Assembly (NCBI GenBank): GCA_963739175.1 | Contig: CAVTZH010000001.1 | Location: 1,054,001-1,118,000, forward strand | Source: VAZQ01 sp963739175 | GTDB taxonomy: Bacteria > Pseudomonadota > Alphaproteobacteria > Rhizobiales > Xanthobacteraceae | Length of the DNA: 64,000 bases | Direction of reading: 5' to 3' | In this document: positions 9,214 through 17,521 of the stretch, piece by piece | Layout: every line of letters begins with the position of its first letter | Numbering within the stretch: the stretch's first letter is position 1 | Position numbers and translations under genes: made by a program | Notes under the pieces: generated by a model | What the model was told of the DNA's origin: nothing | Seen by the model: only the letters and a program-made list of their open reading frames with translations | Database searches by the model: none

Positions 9214-10503
9214 ATGCTCAGGAAAGAACAAAACGACCTGTTGACGCAAACCGGCCCGGGCACGCCGTTCGGGCAGATGTTCCGCTGCTACTGGGTGCCG
9301 GCGCTGCTGGCCGAGGAGCTGCCGGAGAACGAGTGCCCGCCGGTGCGGGTGAAGCTGTTCTCGGAGCGGCTGCTGGCGTTCCGCGACACCGACGGCAAGT
9401 ACGGTCTGATCGACGAGTTCTGCGCGCATCGCGGCGTCTCGCTGTGGTTCGGCCGCAATGAGGAGCACGGGCTGCGCTGCCCCTATCACGGATGGAAATA
9501 CGACACGACCGGCCAGTGCATCGACGTGCCATCGGAACCGATGGAGTCGGGCTTCTGCAAGAAGATCAAGCTGAAGTCATATCCGCTGGTAAAGATAGGC
9601 CCGGTGCTGTGGACCTATATGGGTCCGCCTGAGAAGCAGCCGCCGCTGCCGGAGTGGGAGTTCTCGCTGGTTCCGCCGGAGCAGAGCTTCATCTCCAAGC
9701 GCCTGCAGGAGTCGAACTGGCTGCAGGCGATGGAAGGCGGCATCAACTCCAGCCACGTCTCGTTCCTGCATCGCGGCGATCTCGGCTCCGATCCCTTGTT
9801 CAAGGGCGCCAAGGGTAATCAGTACAACCTCTCCGACATGCAGCCGCATTTCGAGGTGGTGGAGCAGCCGGGCGGTCTCTACATCGGCGCGCGCCGCAAT
9901 GCCGAGAACGGCAACTACTACTGGCGCATCACGCCCTGGGTGATGCCGAACTTCACGATGATCCCGCCGCGCGGCGACCATCCGATGCACGGCCACTTCT
10001 GGGTGCCGATCGACGACCACAATTGCTGGGCCTGGACCTACGACTTCCATCCGACCCGCGCGCTGACGAAGGAAGAGCGCGCCGCCATGGAGGCGGGCCA
10101 GGGCCTGCACTGCAAATACGTGCCGGGCAGCTATCGGCCGCTCGCCAACAAGGACAACGACTACCTGATGGACCGCGCCGCGCAGAAGGCCGGCAGGACC
10201 TACAGCGGCATCGAGGGCTTCGCGATCCAGGACTCGTCGCTGCAGGAAAGCATGGGCCCGGTCTGCGACCGCACCAAAGAGAACCTGGTCTCGACCGACA
10301 ACGGCATCATCATGGCGCGCCATCGCATGCTGCGCGCCGCCAAGGCGTTCCAGGACAAGGGCACGATCCCGCCCGGCGTCGATCCCGAGCATCACAAGAT
10401 CCGCTCGGTCTCGATCGTGCTGCCGCCGGACCAGGCGTTCAAGGACGGCGCCAAGGAAGCGCTGACCCGGCAGCGCGTGGGCGTGGCGCAGACCACGGTC
10501 TAG
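9214..10503 (+). CDS. Rieske non-heme iron oxygenase, phthalate-dioxygenase-like oxygenase component
   Basis: 429 residues. The Rieske domain has Cys70-x-His72 and Cys89-x2-His92 (CAHR and CPYHGW). The catalytic domain has Glu174, then His181 and His186 as mononuclear iron ligands in NWLQAMEGGINSSHVSFLH, and an acidic ligand likely in AIQDSSLQESMG. The residue at 178, normally a bridging Asp linking the two metal sites, is Asn here (codon AAC). Length and motifs fit the group with phthalate 4,5-dioxygenase and vanillate demethylase. Two-component members use a fused reductase, but here a separate ferredoxin and FAD reductase are encoded nearby. The substrate is unknown. A 35-base gap separates it from the next gene. 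Confidence 0.88.
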   Translation: MLRKEQNDLLTQTGPGTPFGQMFRCYWVPALLAEELPENECPPVRVKLFSERLLAFRDTDGKYGLIDEFCAHRGVSLWFGRNEEHGLRCPYHGWKYDTTGQCIDVPSEPMESGFCKKIKLKSYPLVKIGPVLWTYMGPPEKQPPLPEWEFSLVPPEQSFISKRLQESNWLQAMEGGINSSHVSFLHRGDLGSDPLFKGAKGNQYNLSDMQPHFEVVEQPGGLYIGARRNAENGNYYWRITPWVMPNFTMIPPRGDHPMHGHFWVPIDDHNCWAWTYDFHPTRALTKEERAAMEAGQGLHCKYVPGSYRPLANKDNDYLMDRAAQKAGRTYSGIEGFAIQDSSLQESMGPVCDRTKENLVSTDNGIIMARHRMLRAAKAFQDKGTIPPGVDPEHHKIRSVSIVLPPDQAFKDGAKEALTRQRVGVAQTTV

Positions 10504-10538
10504 TTGGAACCGGCTGAAGCAAGTCTGGAGTAGCACCG

Positions 10539-11051
10539 ATGCTGAGCGAAAGCGCCCGCATGACCACCGCCGAAGAGGCGCGGTACCGGATCGACTATCC
10601 GAACTCGAAGCCGCGCGCGACCAAGATCATCGCGCTCGACCCGCCGAGCGAGGCGGTCGTGAAGCGGCTGGCGCAGGGCAAGTGGCAGCAGGCGAGCTTC
10701 TTCACCTCGCTCGATTTCGACGGCGCGCCGCGCAGCGGCGAGAACTGGTCGATGAAGGCCTGGCTCTCCGACCTCGCCGGCCGCACCAAGGACCTCATCG
10801 ACGAAGTAGCGTCCGCGGACCTCGTGGTGATGGTGGCGAGCGCCGGCACCAAGCCGAAGACCGCGGGCGTCATCGCCGAAGCCTGCGGCGTGCGCAAGGT
10901 GATGACCACCGCGCTGATCATCGGCAGCGAGCAGCACACCGACGAAGAGCTGTCGCGCACGCTGGCGGCACTGCGGCCTTATGCGGGTATGCTGGTGATC
11001 GCCAGCGACGACGACTATATCGAGCAGATGCTGGTGGCGCTGCGGGCGTAG
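10539..11051 (+). CDS. Unrecognised protein downstream of the Rieske oxygenase
   Basis: 170 residues, ATG at 10539 (a second in-frame ATG at 10560). I do not recognise the family. The sequence has no signal peptide or membrane segment. It shows an alternating strand/helix pattern with DLVVMVASAGTKPKTAGVIAEACGVRKV, which looks like part of a Rossmann-like fold, and a C-terminus GMLVIASDDDYIEQMLVAL. Same strand and close spacing place it with the oxygenase as a probable operon partner. Composition matches its neighbours, unlike the next gene. Confidence 0.65.
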   Translation: MLSESARMTTAEEARYRIDYPNSKPRATKIIALDPPSEAVVKRLAQGKWQQASFFTSLDFDGAPRSGENWSMKAWLSDLAGRTKDLIDEVASADLVVMVASAGTKPKTAGVIAEACGVRKVMTTALIIGSEQHTDEELSRTLAALRPYAGMLVIASDDDYIEQMLVALRA

Positions 11052-11209
11052 CGTCAGCACCGAACGGCGGTCTTTCCCATTGCGATCTGAGGGTGCTGAA
11101 CGTGCAGAATGCACTACTTCAGTCGCTTTCTAGATGGCCCGGACGGCGCGCGACAGAGTCCGCGATCGAGCAGAGGGGATTCTTTCTGCATCGCAGGTGG
11201 CAGGAAAGA

Positions 11210-11899
11210 ATGACCGCTTCCTGCGGAAAGGATGGCGCCGAGCTCGATCGTTATTGGGACGAATTTGCAACTGAATGGATCTGCTGCGCTGGCCAGGGCA
11301 ACCCTAACTCACGTTTTTTTAAGGTAGAACCAACCTACCGCTCTTCGTACCTCGATGGACTTGCGGCCAAGATGGATTTCGCGGAGCCTCCGTACAAGAG
11401 CCCTCCGCTGCTGAGGTGCCTCTATGAGTATCGCAGGAGGGCACAGAGTGATCGGGTATTTTGGGAGAGCGAGCGGGCGCATTTTGAAAATCTAAAAGAA
11501 TTGGAGATCACAAAATACTCGATCTCTTCCGAAGGATTGACCGATCAAAAACGTTCAATACTGCCCTTTGTAGAGGAGTTTGCGACCCCAAGAGGCTTTT
11601 CTGTCCGGAAGCGCCGGTTTGTGAAGAGGTCGCCAGAACTGATTTTTGAGATCAAAACCGATTTCGGTTGGAATCCGCTCTTGGGGGCAGGTCTCCCGTT
11701 AGATTTTCGCATTTATCACAAAGCCGCGCCCGACTTTGCGTTCGTCATCAACAATACTTTCGATTTTATCGTGCCCGGGTTTTCCAGATACGAATATTGC
11801 CCAACTCCTAACGGCTGCGTACTGGCGGTCTTCGCTTGCGTTGAAATGTTCGACATACTGTTTCATTTGCTCGGAGGGGCGGGCGAGAAGGCTGCCTGA
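11210..11899 (+). CDS. Orphan hypothetical protein of atypical composition
   Basis: A frame of about 229 residues from ATG 11210 (GTG 11093 is an alternative that adds 39 residues). The product is rich in aromatic and charged residues, for example ELDRYWDEFATEWICC and FSRYEYCPTPNGCVLAVFACVEMFDILFHLL, with no recognised domain. The DNA is visibly lower in GC than both neighbours, with many A/T-ending codons, which suggests recent acquisition. It ends 36 bases from the convergent IclR gene. Long run length in low-GC DNA supports it as a real gene, but the function is unknown. Confidence 0.55.
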   Translation: MTASCGKDGAELDRYWDEFATEWICCAGQGNPNSRFFKVEPTYRSSYLDGLAAKMDFAEPPYKSPPLLRCLYEYRRRAQSDRVFWESERAHFENLKELEITKYSISSEGLTDQKRSILPFVEEFATPRGFSVRKRRFVKRSPELIFEIKTDFGWNPLLGAGLPLDFRIYHKAAPDFAFVINNTFDFIVPGFSRYEYCPTPNGCVLAVFACVEMFDILFHLLGGAGEKAA

Positions 11900-11934
11900 G
11901 CTCCAACTGCGATCACGAGAAAAGCATCTCGCGC

Positions 11935-12741
11935 TTACCCCACCGCCCTTGCCCGATAGCCAAGCCGCGCCGAGACCTGATCCGCCGTCGCGATCACGTG
12001 CGGGATGATGCCCGCCACCGCCTTCTTCGACAGCCGCGTCACCGGCCCGGCAAGGCCTAACGCCGCCACCACCGCGCCGGTGTCGTCGCGGATCGGCGCG
12101 GCGACGCAGACCATCCCGATCTCGCTCTCCTCGTCCTCGATCGCGCAGCCGCGCTGGCGCACCGCGGCGAGCGCTTTGAGGAAACGGTCCGGGCTGGTGA
12201 CGGTCTTGGGCGTGTGCGCATTGAGGCCGCCCGCCACCACCAGGTCGATCACCTCCGGCGGCTGGAACGCGAGGATCGCCTGCCCTTCCGCGGTCGAATG
12301 CGCGGGCTTGCGCACGCCGAGGTCCGACCGCGAGCGGATCGCGTGCCGGCTTTCGAGATTGTAGACGTACATGATCTCGGTGCCGTCCAGGATCGCAAGG
12401 TGGACGCTCTCGTTGATGGTCTCGCGCAACGAATAGAGATACGGCCGCGCCTCGTTGGAGACCTCCATGCGGCGGCGCACCAGCGCGCCAAGCCGGAACA
12501 GCCCGACGCCGAGCCGGTATTTGCCGCTGTCGCGGTCCTGCTCGAGCATGCCTTCGGCGACCAGCGTCACCGCCAGGCGATGCGCGGTGCTCTTGGCGAT
12601 GCCGAGCCGCTTCGCCAGCGCGCTGATGCCGATGTCGACTTCGTCCTCGGAGAATGCCTTCAGCAGCCGCATCGCGGTGGTGACCGACGAGAGCCGCTCG
12701 CGCCTGCGTGGCTCGGTCTTGCCGGTCGGTTTCCTCGCCAT
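11935..12741 (-). CDS. IclR-family transcriptional regulator
   Basis: 268 residues from ATG 12741. The N-terminal winged helix-turn-helix is clear: SVTTAMRLLKAFSEDEVDIG, then ISALAKRLGIAKSTAHRLAVTL, then GKYRLG. The C-terminal effector domain has ARPYLYSLRETINESVHLAIL, HSTAEGQAILAF and ALGLAGPVTRL. Members bind small aromatic or short-chain acids and control catabolic operons. It is divergent from the ferredoxin reductase gene, with palindromes between them. The same palindrome lies between the ferredoxin and oxygenase, so it likely controls both promoters. Confidence 0.9.
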   Translation of the reverse strand: MARKPTGKTEPRRRERLSSVTTAMRLLKAFSEDEVDIGISALAKRLGIAKSTAHRLAVTLVAEGMLEQDRDSGKYRLGVGLFRLGALVRRRMEVSNEARPYLYSLRETINESVHLAILDGTEIMYVYNLESRHAIRSRSDLGVRKPAHSTAEGQAILAFQPPEVIDLVVAGGLNAHTPKTVTSPDRFLKALAAVRQRGCAIEDEESEIGMVCVAAPIRDDTGAVVAALGLAGPVTRLSKKAVAGIIPHVIATADQVSARLGYRARAVG

Positions 12742-12814
12742 GGCACGGCCTCGGCAGGTTGGGCGGGTGCGCAAATGCTGGAATTTCGGCGCGCGACGCG
12801 CTAAACAAGGGCGT

Positions 12815-12840
12815 TCCGCAATGCGGACCGCTGTTCCAAT
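12815..12840. promoter_or_regulatory. Second probable IclR operator, at the regulator/reductase divergent promoter
   Basis: Two overlapping elements: the perfect palindrome TCCGCA-A-TGCGGA at about 12815-12827, and ATGCGGACCGCTGTTCCAAT at 12821-12840, which matches the site at 9061 at 16 of 20 bases. The position, 75 bases upstream of the IclR start and 65 bases upstream of the reductase start, suits autoregulation plus control of the reductase. Confidence 0.55.
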
Positions 12841-12904
12841 CTAGGCGCGCGCTCGCCGCCGTGTCAATCTGGCCGCGCCAATCGTGAGTATGTCGGGGAG
12901 GGGT

Positions 12905-14125
12905 ATGAGCCGCAGGATCGTCATTGTCGGCGGCGGACCGGCGGGCGTCGGCGCCGCGCTGGGGGCGCGGCAGCAGGATGCCGCGGCCGAGATCATCCTG
13001 ATCAACGACGAGAGCGTCGAGCCCTACGAGAAGCCGCCGCTGTCGAAGGCGGTGCTCACCGGCAAGGCGATGCCGCAGGACGCGCCGATCGCCGGGCCGA
13101 AAGGTATCGCCGGCGCCAATGTCACGCTCAAGCCCGCGCGCGTGAAGGAGATCGACGTCGCCGGCCGCGCTGTCGTCACAGACTCCGGCGAGCGTATTCC
13201 CTACGACGCGCTGGTGCTCGCGACCGGCTCGCGCAACCGCACCCTGCCGATGTTCCCGGAGGGAACGCCCGGCATCTACTATCTGCGCACCGCCGACGAA
13301 GCGCTCGCGCTCAGGGCGCATCTCGGCCTCGCGAAGTCGCTTCTTCTCATTGGCGGCGGCGTGGTCGGGCTCGAGATCGCGGCCTCGGCTGCCGAGCTCG
13401 GCATCAAGGTCACCGTGATCGAGATCGCGCCACGCATCCTGGCGCGCGTCTGCGACGAGGAGACCTCGGCGATCATCCACCAGCGCCACCGCGATTTTGG
13501 CGTCGATATCCGCACCGACACGGTCTGCGCAGGCCTGCAGGCGCTGCCCGACGGCAGGCTTGCGGTGGTGACCAAGGCGAACGAGACGCTTGCCGCCGAT
13601 CTCATCGTCGTCGGCGCCGGCGCGGTGCCCGACGATGCGCTGGCAAAATCAGCGGCGCTTGCGGTGCAGGACGGCATCCTGGTCGACGGTCGCGGGCGCA
13701 CGTCGGACTCTGCGATCTTCGCCGCCGGCGATTGCACGCGCTTCACCGGCCCCAACGGGCCGGTGCGGTTGGAGAACTGGCGGCACGCGCAGGAGCACGG
13801 TGCGGTAGCCGGCCGCAACGCGGCGGGCGGCGACGCCGCCTACAATCCGGTGCCGTCATACTGGTCGGAGCAGTACGATCTCTACATCCAGGGCATGGGC
13901 TGGCCGGTGGCGCAGCCGGGCGCACGGGTGCGCCGCAATATCTCGGACAAGGCCACCATACTGTTCGAGCTCGACGGCGCCACCATCGCCTACGCGATCG
14001 GGATCAATGCGCAACGCGACATCGCGACCATTCGCCGGCTGATCGAGCGCAAGGTCGCTGTCGACGCGTCCGAGCTTGCCGATCCTGCGAAGCAATTGAA
14101 TGCAATGCTGAAGCCTAAAAGTTGA
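12905..14125 (+). CDS. FAD-dependent ferredoxin reductase
   Basis: 406 residues from ATG 12905, which follows GGGGAGGG. It has the FAD dinucleotide fold RIVIVGGGPAGVGAA at residues 4-18, the ATGS motif (VLATGSRNR), the NAD fold LLLIGGGVVGLEIAASAAE, and the second FAD motif AIFAAGDCTRF, with a C-terminal reductase domain ending near residue 395. The plan is that of rubredoxin/BphA4-type reductases. It would take electrons from NAD(P)H and reduce the Rieske ferredoxin at 8702, completing a three-component oxygenase. The next gene starts 12 bases downstream and is probably cotranscribed. Confidence 0.9.
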   Translation: MSRRIVIVGGGPAGVGAALGARQQDAAAEIILINDESVEPYEKPPLSKAVLTGKAMPQDAPIAGPKGIAGANVTLKPARVKEIDVAGRAVVTDSGERIPYDALVLATGSRNRTLPMFPEGTPGIYYLRTADEALALRAHLGLAKSLLLIGGGVVGLEIAASAAELGIKVTVIEIAPRILARVCDEETSAIIHQRHRDFGVDIRTDTVCAGLQALPDGRLAVVTKANETLAADLIVVGAGAVPDDALAKSAALAVQDGILVDGRGRTSDSAIFAAGDCTRFTGPNGPVRLENWRHAQEHGAVAGRNAAGGDAAYNPVPSYWSEQYDLYIQGMGWPVAQPGARVRRNISDKATILFELDGATIAYAIGINAQRDIATIRRLIERKVAVDASELADPAKQLNAMLKPKS

Positions 14126-14136
14126 GAGGAAACGTC

Positions 14137-14988
14137 ATGGCGAATGAAAACAAAGAACGCGTCGGCATCGTCGGCTGCGGCCGCATGGGCTTCTCGATGC
14201 TCAAGCACCTGATCAAGAAGGGCTACAGCACCACCGTCTGCGACCTCAGTCCGGAGGCGCTCAAGCGCGCGGCCGACGCCGGCGCCAAGACCGCGGCATC
14301 GCCGGCGGAGCTCGCCAAACAATGCGACTTCGTGATCCTCGGCGTCGGCTATACCGACGAGGTCAATGCCGTGGTCTACGGCAAGGACGGGCTCCTCTAC
14401 AATCTCGCCAAGGGTTCGATCATCGCGGTGTCGTCGACCACGTCGCCCTATGTGGTGCAGGAGATCGCGGCCGCCGGAAAGCTAAAAGGCATCGGCGTGC
14501 TCGACGCGCCGATCTGCCGCGGCCGCTTCGCGGCGGACGAAGGCACGCTATTGGCGCTGGTCGGCGGCGAGGCCGACGTGGTCGAGCGCGGCCGCGCCGT
14601 CTACGGCACGTTCTGCTCCGACTATGCGCATCTCGGCAATGTCGGCCACGGCCAGGTCGGCAAGACCATGAACAACCTGCTGCTGTGGGTGAACGCGGTC
14701 GGCCTGATCGAAGCGGGGCGGCTCGCGGAGACCACCGGCATCGATCTCGTGAAGCTGCGCGACGCGCTGATGATGAGCTCGGGCGCCTCCGACGCGCTCA
14801 AGGAATGGGACATGATCTCCTTCACCTGGGCGCTCAAGGACATGCAGGTCGTTGCCGAGATGACCGACAAGGCCGGGCTGTCGCTGCCGATCACCGGCGC
14901 GATCAAGGAGCTGGTGAAGGAAGCCCGCCGCATCAAAGCGTCAAATCCGCCGAACTGGACCGGCAAAGGCCCGACGAAATATTCGTGA
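14137..14988 (+). CDS. NAD(P)-dependent beta-hydroxyacid dehydrogenase (3-hydroxyisobutyrate dehydrogenase family)
   Basis: 283 residues from ATG 14137, with GAGAGG as ribosome binding site. The coenzyme motif is VGIVGCGRMGFSML. The substrate-site motif, usually DAPVSGG, reads DAPICRGRFAADEGTL. The catalytic Lys is in GHGQVGKTMNNLLL. Family members oxidise 3-hydroxy acids with a short chain (hydroxyisobutyrate, tartronate semialdehyde, phosphogluconate-like). Being transcribed with the ferredoxin reductase, it may act on a product of the oxygenase pathway, but the altered substrate motif prevents naming one. Confidence 0.82.
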   Translation: MANENKERVGIVGCGRMGFSMLKHLIKKGYSTTVCDLSPEALKRAADAGAKTAASPAELAKQCDFVILGVGYTDEVNAVVYGKDGLLYNLAKGSIIAVSSTTSPYVVQEIAAAGKLKGIGVLDAPICRGRFAADEGTLLALVGGEADVVERGRAVYGTFCSDYAHLGNVGHGQVGKTMNNLLLWVNAVGLIEAGRLAETTGIDLVKLRDALMMSSGASDALKEWDMISFTWALKDMQVVAEMTDKAGLSLPITGAIKELVKEARRIKASNPPNWTGKGPTKYS

Positions 14989-15013
14989 GCACGGAAGCAC
15001 GGCCTCTCCCGGC

Positions 15014-15101
15014 CTCATGCTGAGGAGGCGCGAAGCGCCGTCTCGAAGCACGAGGCCGTCCCATCCTTCGAGACGCGCCTTTCGGCGCTCCTCAGGATGA
15101 G
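15014..15101. repeat. Intergenic palindromic repeat, CTGAGGAG type
   Basis: Arms CTGAGGAGGCGCGAAGCGCC and the complementary GGCGC...CTCCTCAGG face each other across a GTCTCGAAGCA / CTTCGAGAC inner arm. It has the same general plan as the copy at 50523. It lies between convergent genes and may end transcription from both. Confidence 0.7.
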
Positions 15102-15124
15102 GGCGGAGAGAGCGCGCTACGCTC

Positions 15125-15878
15125 TCAGCTTCCCGTCTGATCCATCGCCATAGTGCCGCCATCGACGAACAGGTTCTCGCCGATGATGAAGGACGAGTCG
15201 TCGCTCACCAGGAACAGGATCGCCTTCGCCGCTTCCATCGGCTGCCCGGGACGCCTGAGCATGTTCTCGACCGGACGGGTCGGGTCGAACTCGTCCTTGC
15301 CGACCGGCGAGCCGATCTTGTTCGGGACGATCGCGTTGACGCGGATGTTGTGGGGGGCGAGCTGCACCGCCAGCGCGCGGGTGAAATTGGCGATCGCCGC
15401 CTTGGCCGCCGAATAGGCGATCGCGCGCGGACGGCCCTGCCAGCCCGAGGTCGAGCCGACATTGACGATCTTGCCGCCGCCGCCCTGCGCGACCATCTGC
15501 TGCGCGACGTGCTTCGACATCAGGAACTGGCTCTTGAGCGTGATCGTCATCACGCGATCCCAGTCTTCTTCCGTGCACTCGAAGATGGTCTTGTTGTCGG
15601 AAACCGCGACGTTGTTCACCAAGATGTCCACGCGCCCGAAGCGGCCGACCACCGCCTTCACCATGGCGGCGACGTCGGCGCCCTTGGAGACATCCGTGAC
15701 GTAGAGCTCGGCGTCGCCGCCCGGCGGCCTTGACCGCGTCGACCGTGCGCTGGCCGCGCGGCCGGTCGAGGTCGACCACCGCGATCTTCGCCCCCTCCGC
15801 CGCGAACAGCTTGGAGACGTCTTCGCCGATGTTGCGCCCGGCGCCGGTGACGATCGCGACCTGATCCTTGAGCTTCAT
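15125..15878 (-). CDS. Short-chain dehydrogenase/reductase, one frameshift
   Basis: Starts MKLKDQVAIVTGAGRNIGED at 15878; the TGAGRNIG glycine motif binds NAD(P). After one extra G near 15720 the frame continues with DILVNNVAVSDN, the catalytic SSer-Tyr-Lys set NVGSTSGWQGRPRAIAYSAAKA, and a C-terminus FLVSDDSSFIIGENLFVDGG. About 250 residues, a classical SDR. The corrected frame reads KAAGGDAELYVTDVSKG across the junction. It ends the catabolic island and is convergent with the hydroxyacid dehydrogenase. The substrate is unknown; the cis-diol dehydrogenase role known for SDRs beside Rieske oxygenases is a possibility only. Confidence 0.82.
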
Positions 15879-15969
15879 TGCACGCCTATCCCTGCTGAAT
15901 GCATGGCCGAGTGCTTACATGGCACCTGCAACGCCGGCAACTGAGCGAAAGGCCACGCCGTGCCGCAGG

Positions 15970-16122
15970 TCACCCACCCCCTGGTGGGGAGGGTCGCGAG
16001 CGAAGCGAGCGGGGGGGTCGAAGTTGTGGGTGAGGATGCGCCTCATTCTCCAACTCCGACCCCCACCCGACCGCCTTCGCTTCGCTCAGGCCGTCGACCC
16101 TCCCCACCTAAAAGGGGGAGGT
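15970..16122. repeat. Intergenic palindrome of CCCTCCCC/GGGGAGGG type
   Basis: The stretch contains CCCCCTGGTGGGGAGGGTCG, GCGAGCGAAGCGAGC, and a complementary arm CGACCCTCCCCACC...GGGGGAGGTG. It fills most of the 300-base gap before proA. Related arms occur at 34560-34700 and inside atpG (33888-33938). Confidence 0.7.
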
Positions 16123-16180
16123 GTTAAGCTGAGTTTGCCGCCCGGCTGCACACGACACCCGAACGTGTTAGGAAACCGCC

Positions 16181-17468
16181 ATGACCGCGCCGCTGAAGAC
16201 CGTGGAGGCCGATACCGCCGCCGTGATGCCCGAGATCGGGCAGCGGGCGCGCAAGGCCGCGCGCGTGCTGGCGCTGGCGCCGACCGCGCAGAAGGACAAG
16301 GCGCTCGCCGCCATTGCCGAGACCATCCGCAAGCGCAAGGCCGACATCCTCGCCGCCAATGCCGAGGACATGGCCGAAGCCAAACGCGGCGGCGCCAATG
16401 CGGCGTTCCTCGACCGGCTCGCGCTCGACGACAAGCGCGTCACCGCCATGGCTGAAGGCGTGGACGTTGTCCGCAAGCTCGCCGACCCCGTCGGCGAAGT
16501 CACCGAGAGCTGGACGCGGCCGAACGGCATGACGATCGAGCGCGTGCGCGTGCCGCTCGGCGTCGTCGGCATCATCTATGAGAGCCGCCCGAACGTGACG
16601 GCCGATGCCGCGGCGCTCTGCCTCAAGGCCGGCAATGCCGCGATCCTGCGCGGCGGCTCCGAGAGCCACCGCTCCAACCGCGCCATCCACGACGCCATCG
16701 CGGATGGGCTCACAGCAGCCGGATTGCCGGCGGACGCCATCCAGCTGGTGCCGACCCGCGACCGCGCCGCGGTCGGGATGATGCTCGCCGGCCTCGACGG
16801 CACGGTCGATGTGATCGTGCCGCGCGGCGGCAAGAGCCTGGTCGCGCGCGTGCAGCAGGAGGCGCGGGTGCCGGTGTTCGCGCATCTCGAAGGCATCTGT
16901 CACGTCTATGTCGACAAGGCCGCGTCGCTCGACATGGCGAAGTCGATCCTGCTCAATGCTAAAATGCGCCGCACCGGCGTCTGCGGCGCCGCCGAGACGC
17001 TGCTGGTCGATCGCGCGGTGGCGCCGACCCATCTCAAGCCGCTGGTGACGATGCTGCTCGATGCCGGCTGCGAAGTGCGCGGCGACGACGCCGCGCGCCA
17101 GGCCGATGTGCGCGTGAAGCCCGCCAGCGAGGAGGACTGGTCGACCGAATATCTCGAACTCGATCATCTCCGCCCGCGTGGTGAGCGGCGTCGACGACGC
17201 CATCGCCCACATCGAACGCTACGGCTCGCATCACACCGATTCCATCGTCACCGACGACAAGGCGGCGGCGGAGAAATTCCTGCGCGAGGTCGATTCCGCG
17301 ATCGTGCTGCACAACGCTTCGACGCAATTCGCCGACGGCGGCGAGTTCGGCTTCGGCGCCGAGATCGGCATCGCCACCGGGCGCTTCCACGCGCGCGGCC
17401 CGGTCGGGGTCGAGCAGCTCACCAGCTTCAACTACCGCGTCCGCGGCTCGGGGCAGATCCGGCCGTGA
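16181..17468 (+). CDS. proA: Glutamate-5-semialdehyde dehydrogenase, one frameshift
   Basis: Catalyses reduction of glutamyl-5-phosphate to the semialdehyde in proline synthesis, in the cytoplasm. Conserved blocks are VPLGVVGIIYESRPNVTADA, AILRGGSESHRSN, DVIVPRGGKSL, the catalytic Cys in RRTGVCGAAETLL, and the C-terminal SDGGEFGFGAEIGI-like block (FADGGEFGFGAEIGIATG). One extra base near 17160 shifts the frame; corrected, the protein is 428 residues, as usual. proB is not in the window. nadD, rsfS and rlmH follow on the same strand, the normal Rhizobiales order. An essential-pathway gene broken at one base is most likely a sequence error. Confidence 0.93.
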
Positions 17469-17521
17469 CCTCGTTTTTTGCCGTCCCGGCGACGCCGGGT
17501 TTGTGATTGATTGCTCGCCTG

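Noticed and set aside
10682..11090. Long upstream extension of the orphan gene at 11210
   Set aside because: It overlaps the gene at 10539 in another frame and has Arg/Ala/Gly-rich shadow composition.
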